A DNA stretch of 64,000 nucleotides from Congeria kusceri (taxonomy: Eukaryota; Mollusca; Bivalvia; Myida; Dreissenidae). Position numbers and translations under genes: made by a program. The stretch covers positions 23,870,134 to 23,934,133 of the forward strand of contig CM051040.1 in the NCBI GenBank assembly GCA_027627225.1. Reading direction: 5' to 3'. The notes below the pieces were generated by a model. It saw nothing but the letters and a program-made list of their open reading frames with translations, was not told the origin of the DNA and did no database searches. Below, piece by piece: positions 58,734-64,000 of the stretch; within the stretch, counting starts at the first letter, position 1, and each line of letters begins with the position of its first letter.

Positions 58734-58838
58734 GTGGATGACGGCCCCGACTCGGATGTTGGAGCAGAGACGGTTTCTAGACCACAGCGGGTACGGAAGA
58801 AACCGCAGTGGATGACGGCAGGCGATTTCGTTACTTAG
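58734..58838 (+). pseudogene. Detached C-terminal tail of pol
   Basis: Thirty-five codons including SRPQRVRKKPQWMTAGDFVT and a stop, a typical basic Gypsy pol tail. It is separated from the pol body by the antisense insert. Both junctions share CGGCCCC (58117-58123 and 58742-58748). A 17-mer, CCGCAGTGGATGACGGC, occurs twice here (58729 and 58803). Confidence 0.65.
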
Positions 58839-59357
58839 AAAAACTGATATTGAACTGATATTTAAACCAGCCTTCACCGAAATGTTATCAATTTTAAATA
58901 TTGTTAAAACTCCCTTAATTGTCATCATTGTTATTAGGCTTGTAGTGTATGGATGACAAACAATAATTTTATTACACGATTTCAGTTTACAATGCAGCCA
59001 TAGCCTCAGTATTCTGTTATCTCTAGTCGTAGTTCATTCTTTGAGCATTTGGTAATTTTTACTACGATTATAAGACTATTATGAATGTACTCAAGTGCAT
59101 TCTTCTGTAGTCGTGTAGTTAGTAGTACACTACTCATAGGTGTTGCAGTTAATATACTGTTATGCAGTTTGCATCGTCCAAAGTTCGCGAGCGTTCGTAA
59201 TATCTAAGATATTCTAAACCGTGCATTTCGGAGCCGTTTTTATGCACATTACGTGAGATTATAATTTATTATTATTATTATTATATTTTGTGATATTTTT
59301 TACAGTTGCAGTGAATATGCGTTGTAATTTATGTATAAGTCAGGAGACTTATTTTGT
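58839..59357 (+). other. Retrotransposon 3' untranslated region
   Basis: AT-rich with no recognised coding sequence. No env-like frame. Confidence 0.5.
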
Positions 59358-59371
59358 GGGCAGGGGAAGTA
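59358..59371 (+). other. Polypurine tract
   Basis: GGGCAGGGGAAGTA lies directly before the TG of the 3' LTR, the expected plus-strand priming site. Confidence 0.7.
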
Positions 59372-59960
59372 TGTCAGAGAGTAAATTAAAGCAATCATTT
59401 TGACTTTTCAAATCTTCTCAACGTACACAATCAATTTCGATCTATTTCTATTAACATTAATTCTTTCCGAACGGTTACTACAGTTCAGCTAACAGCTAAC
59501 ACATCTAACCTGTTTCAATCATCACAACCTGTTTCACGCATGACTAGTTCGTGGCGTCGGTCATGTGACAGGCGCAAGTAACCGCGCATTTGCCACTTGA
59601 CCGCCAGAACATAAACACCTTTATATCTTTGATATATTGTTCTGCGTCATTATTACAGGTTAGTGATAGATTATTTTATTATCTTTAGCTTTGTATTGTT
59701 ATAATTTATTATTACCTGCAACGTATTAAATAATATTAGGTTATTTATTGTATTGTAATATTGTAATATTGCCATATTGTTATAATTCTTATCATTATTG
59801 TAAGTGTTGTTTTATAAATATTATTATTATTAATGTAAGGCATTTGCCACTTGACCGCCAGAACATAAACACCTTTATATCTTTGATATATTGTTCTGCG
59901 TCATTATTACAGTCCCTTCCCACGAACCATATAAAATATTTGCCGAGAGCTACGTCGACA
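59372..59960 (+). repeat. 3' LTR (589 bp)
   Basis: A direct copy of the 5' LTR with the same TG...CA ends and the same internal 73-bp duplication, 5 bp shorter. Followed by the ATCT target duplication. Confidence 0.95.
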
Positions 59961-59964
59961 ATCT

Positions 59965-61167
59965 CAATATTAATTTCAACGCCGATTGTCTTTTTTAAAG
60001 ACATTTCTTGTTTCTTAATAAATATATCTGATTGTAATACATTATTTATTTTAATATTACGCTTCGTCAAGTTACAATTAGAATATCACAGGTTGCCTTG
60101 GTTTCCTAACTATCCACAAACCTTGTATTTGTTAGTGTGTAATTTGTATTGTTTTCCTGCAGTCAATGGCATTTCCCCGGAGAAAATAGCTCAGGCAAAA
60201 CACGCTGCCGTAACAGACATTATGAAAATACATATATTATAATGCAGCCTCTTACATTAAAACCGGTTCAATTACATAAGTAACAAATATGTGCATGGGT
60301 GTACCATAAAATTAAGATTAATATTTCATTGCTGAGCGTGTGTACAAATGGATCGTAAATCCAGATTTTAATACATACACGTTTTATTTGCTTTATCACG
60401 GCAAGCGGCGCACTTGTAACCAGCCAGATACATATCCAACCTATTATTGTACGTGTTCAATTAAAAATATAGGCTTACAATGCCCCTAGGGTACAGACAT
60501 ATTGATATTATATTGCACATGTTTCATATATCTTGATTGCATATTCGTTTCATTTAGATTAAGTATCGTATTGAACGCTGCGTATGGTGAAATGCTAGAT
60601 CCAAAGCCAGATTCGCCTACACTTAATAACGCCGATACAGAGGGTAATCGTAATGTACACATCTGAAATATAACGTCTAAGCAACTAAAAGTGGTAACGT
60701 TTTCGCTAATAAATAGCCATGTGGCATATGGAACATGCTTGCGCCTCAGTAATTGCCGGTCAATATCAAAGACATACGGTAATTAGATTTATCCCGTCGG
60801 ATGGAGATAATATTCATGTGCCACCGATACGCATTCCATCATAAGCCGACCTTTGGCAGCAATCCTCATCCAATTCAGGTCTGTTATCAATCTCCATCAT
60901 ACACCGCGCGGAGATATTCAAAATGCGTGCCAGTCTGGCCTAACGACTGCATGCCAAACGAAATGAAAGTAGTTTGTCCTGTTTCTGTAAATTGTATATT
61001 TCAATTTTTGTGTTCTGTGGTTACTGTAGGCGTATAACGAGTTTAAATAAAATGCACTGATTTATTGTATGCGTCCAATAAAACCAGATTTTTGTGGTGT
61101 CTACACCAAGAGCAAATAATATTATTTCTATGTATTGTATCTGCTAAAGGCATACAACATCCGTAAT
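59965..61167. other. Right flank of the retrotransposon
   Basis: AT-rich. At 60164 a good acceptor (TTGTTTTCCTGCAG) precedes a 26-codon open stretch, NGISPEKIAQAKHAAVTD..., ending at 60242. It could be a terminal exon of an unknown plus-strand gene, but no partner exon was found. Confidence 0.35.
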
Positions 61168-61353
61168 TTGAGTTAACTTTATATTAAAATGCAGTTTTGC
61201 ATATGTATGTATAATTTCTTTCGAAACAAAAAAAACCCGTAGAACTGTGCAAACGGGGTTAATTGAATGTTTGCACAGTTCTGCGGGTTTTTCTGTTTCG
61301 AAAGAAATTATACATACATATGCAAAACTGCATTTAATATAAAGTTAACTCAA
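61168..61353. repeat. Long near-perfect hairpin (87/85-bp arms)
   Basis: Arms 61168-61254 and 61269-61353 are inverted copies with very few mismatches around a 14-nt loop. The loop-proximal CAAACGGGGTTAATTGA is itself the complement of TCAATTGACCCCGTTTG just past the right arm. Confidence 0.9.
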
Positions 61354-64000
61354 TTGACCCCGTTTGGCATTTAATATTACACCTCACAATAGCCTGTAGT
61401 TAAGAGCTTCCCTTTACCGCGCAGTACACATTGATATGTATGCAAATAGTAGTAAAGTTTACCAGAAGATAATGAGGATCTGAGACGAGTTGTCATGTAA
61501 TACCATATTTTATAAAAACGAGTTCAAGAATTTCGCTAAAGGTCGCTTACTAACGAATTTCCTTGACGAGTTTAATAAAATATGGTATGATGTAACAACG
61601 AGTGTCAAAGGAAAAAAAACAACGTCTAATGTTAGCAAAACATGCTGATAAGTTCTAAAAATTTCACGAAAATAACGTCAAATAATATGTAGCCAATAAA
61701 AACGCTCAAAATGTTGTCTTACACATGTGTAAGATAAAAGTATTCGTAATGGTTTTATTACACGGAAAACAAGGTATAGCATGTGATAAAAAGCTATTAT
61801 CTACGGAAACGTAGAAGAGCCTCCACTTGGTGATATGTTCATCGCTAAGTCGATTCCTTTTTATTCACTTTGACCATATATTTTTATACAATTCAATTAA
61901 TTTGATTCAAAGACATTAGAATTTTATAGACATTATACCACTATTTTCCTTGATTCGCTTGATGTTTTTCTGAATGCGAAAATATATCATTTCGCCTAAT
62001 GAAATCATTTAATCTATTTGACTAATATTTGTCAAATGGATTAATGCATTTTAATCTTATAATCGTATTTACAATTATCTTATAAACAAGCATATATATA
62101 TTCATTGTACTCGATATTCAGGTAATGAATAATTTAAGTCTCTTTGTTTTAGCAAATTTATGTTCGTAATCATTATTTTAATCAGTAATTTAACGCAATA
62201 ACTTTTAAATTCACCTCTGACTTTTAAGTCAACTAAACCGTATATAAGTTTGTTTTAAATATAAAAAATAAAAATTTCAAATATGACTAGGTATGCAATA
62301 AAATTGGTTTAAAATCTCGCAAACATCTGTTTTTCTCTATACGGTTCGGTTTTTTGAAAATGAATTCGTTTAATTAGGGTGCACATTAAAATAACACTTA
62401 AAGTAGTGAAACTAATACAAACACATAAAATCACAAAATTAGCAGTTGTGCCAGTCAAAGAAAGGATGCAGTTAATTCCATACTTATTCCATTGTCAAAG
62501 GCTTGACTGGGCGGATATTGATATCACGTACCTTTCCAGACTTGTGTATTTTATCGTGAATGATGAGAGTGCCCTGGGACCTCTGTCGATAGTAGCCGTT
62601 GGTCCTTTCCTGGTGCCTATGGTTAAAGTTGTTCAAGGTGTTTATTTCCTGTCCGAACATCATATTGGATAGTTGTTTTCAGAGCTTTCAGAGCTTTCGG
62701 AATTTTATTGTATCGTATTCACACCGTCACATATTTTACTTTCATGATTATTAAAAAATAAACACGATAACTAACTATAAGTACACACTTTAAATTCGCG
62801 GCAAGTACAGAATTATATAAATGCACAATTATTCATGGCTACACTCTAAACACAGCTATATCCATTCAAAAAACACGTCTTTATCTTAAACTTAAATAAC
62901 TTTTTTGAACCTCAAAGACATGCTTTAAATGGTTCCTTCAAAATCCGAACGTTAGTTTTCTAGTGAAAATATAATCCCAAACCTCGTTACCCAAATTCAC
63001 CAATAATGTATTATTCGTTAACTTTCCACACATCTATTTTGAACGCAATAAATATCCGCACAAATAAACATCAAAACAACATTCCCCACAATCAAGATTT
63101 CCTACTGAACACACACAGATTTCCACACATTTCCTCCTTGCTCCGATCCTGTCTATACGAGTATTTCCGCTGCGCTACCTTGAACGAGATATCACTGGGT
63201 AGTTGGGCTCACTCGTAATTTCTTGCACTAAACGAGTTTCACACATTAGGGCTTCTTTATACTTCCAATATTAAAACAAAATTGACAGCACACGTTTTAA
63301 ATCACGTTTTAATAATATGCTATTTTTCGTTCAACATTAATTTTGTTTCATGTTACCAAAGTTGGAGAAACACAGAAAGTTTAATCGAGTTTATTAATTT
63401 AACTGGAAAACTATGCAGCCGTGCCAACATTTAATAAACTACTTACTGTATCATATTTGGAAACATTCCTAGAAAATAAAGATCGGGTACAATACCCGGA
63501 TATCGAAACAAACATCTGAATAAATATCTCTATTCCACTTCATGACGTGTTGGCATCTGCGTACATCCTTACCTATCTGTAATCTCTAGAATAACGAACA
63601 CTGAACTGCTCTGAAAAACGGGGAAACTGAGTGCGTTTAAACAGTAACATCTACAACAAAATGTGTCAGCGTAAAAAGCATGAAAAGCCCAAACAAAGCA
63701 TTCTAAAGACGTTTCAAGCTTTCGACACTTCTAGATCTATACGTTCAAGTTCCTCCCCTACTAGTAGAGGAATAGTTTCCAGACATCGCGTTCGCAGTTC
63801 TATCACTTGCTCTATTGTGTAAAGTAGGTTTAAAAACTGAGTTGATAGCCACGTACGTGTACGTTCATTCGACGTATTTAAATATGTTTGACACTTCGAT
63901 AAGATGAGAGACCATTGAAAAGTAATGTGTCCACTGCTCTCAAATGAAAAGTACAATTTTATGTCTATTTTCTTTCTCTTTCTTAGTCAGAACATGTTTT
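61354..64000. other. Intergenic, nothing recognised
   Basis: AT-rich. The frames at 62379-62672, 63006-63218 and 63714-63956 lack recognisable motifs. The last has an acceptor-like TTTACACAATAG before a Glu/Leu-rich stretch on the minus strand. Confidence 0.45.

Larger units (their letters stand above)
50256..59960 (+). mobile_element. Ty3/Gypsy-type LTR retrotransposon, full length, with nested antisense LTR
   Basis: 9.7 kb bounded by direct LTRs of 594 and 589 bp (TG...CA) and a 4-bp target duplication ATCT at 50252-50255 and 59961-59964. Order: 5' LTR, tRNA-Lys-type PBS, a 1.7-kb leader, gag, pol (protease, RT, RNase H, integrase) in the -1 frame, an antisense LTR fragment, a pol tail remnant, a purine tract, 3' LTR. 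PR-RT-RH-IN order and a GPY/F-like integrase C-terminus place it in Ty3/Gypsy. No env-like reading frame is present. Confidence 0.95.

Noticed and set aside
58839..59357. env gene of the LTR element
   Set aside because: No reading frame of useful length and no signal peptide or membrane segment.
59748..60242. 164-codon plus-strand frame
   Set aside because: Most of it lies within the 3' LTR and repeats the frame seen in the 5' LTR. Only the last ~26 codons are unique, and they stay unassigned.
63714..63956. Possible first exon of the channel gene on the minus strand
   Set aside because: An acceptor-like site and a charged stretch exist, but a stop closes the frame and no phase match to 47320 could be made.

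Overview
This is a eukaryotic nuclear window, AT-rich, intron-rich and crowded with short repeats. It most likely comes from a bivalve mollusc. The repeat families look like ones I associate with bivalve genomes: palindromic MITEs with a GGCGCGTCGTGGG end, a tRNA-headed SINE, and a long repeat running from a 'GCTCACCTGAG' end to a 'GGTGAGCT' end. The protein families fit too. The species assignment rests on memory, not on a search.

Two protein-coding genes can be assembled exon by exon, both on the minus strand. (1) A secreted CAP-superfamily protein lies between 11240 and 1518. It has eleven coding exons with matching phases and 365 codons: signal peptide, CAP/SCP domain, EGF-like module, ShKT-like six-cysteine module, Ser/Thr/Pro-rich stalk and a hydrophobic GPI-type tail. 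(2) A pentameric ligand-gated ion channel-like subunit lies between 47320 (or further upstream) and 26708. Seven exons are visible; it has no Cys-loop cysteine pair and a very short TM3-TM4 loop, as in prokaryotic channels. Its TM2/TM3 intron carries a 3-kb tandem array whose 40/41-bp unit resembles the exon end plus its own 5' splice site.

From 50256 to 59960 sits a young Ty3/Gypsy-type LTR retrotransposon on the plus strand. It has long near-identical LTRs, an ATCT target duplication, a tRNA-Lys-type primer binding site, gag, and pol in the -1 frame behind a UUUAAAC slippery heptamer. An antisense short LTR with two antisense primer-binding-site-like sequences and a tRNA-like sequence separates the pol body from its C-terminal tail. 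The gag start region is also frameshifted.

The rest is introns and intergenic DNA with satellites (21-bp, 31-bp, 17-bp, 61-bp and 122-bp units), microsatellites, several MITE families, a tRNA-carrying inverted-repeat element present twice, a SINE, decayed PAN/Apple-like fragments in inverted orientation, and several long hairpins. Beyond 60 kb I recognise no gene.
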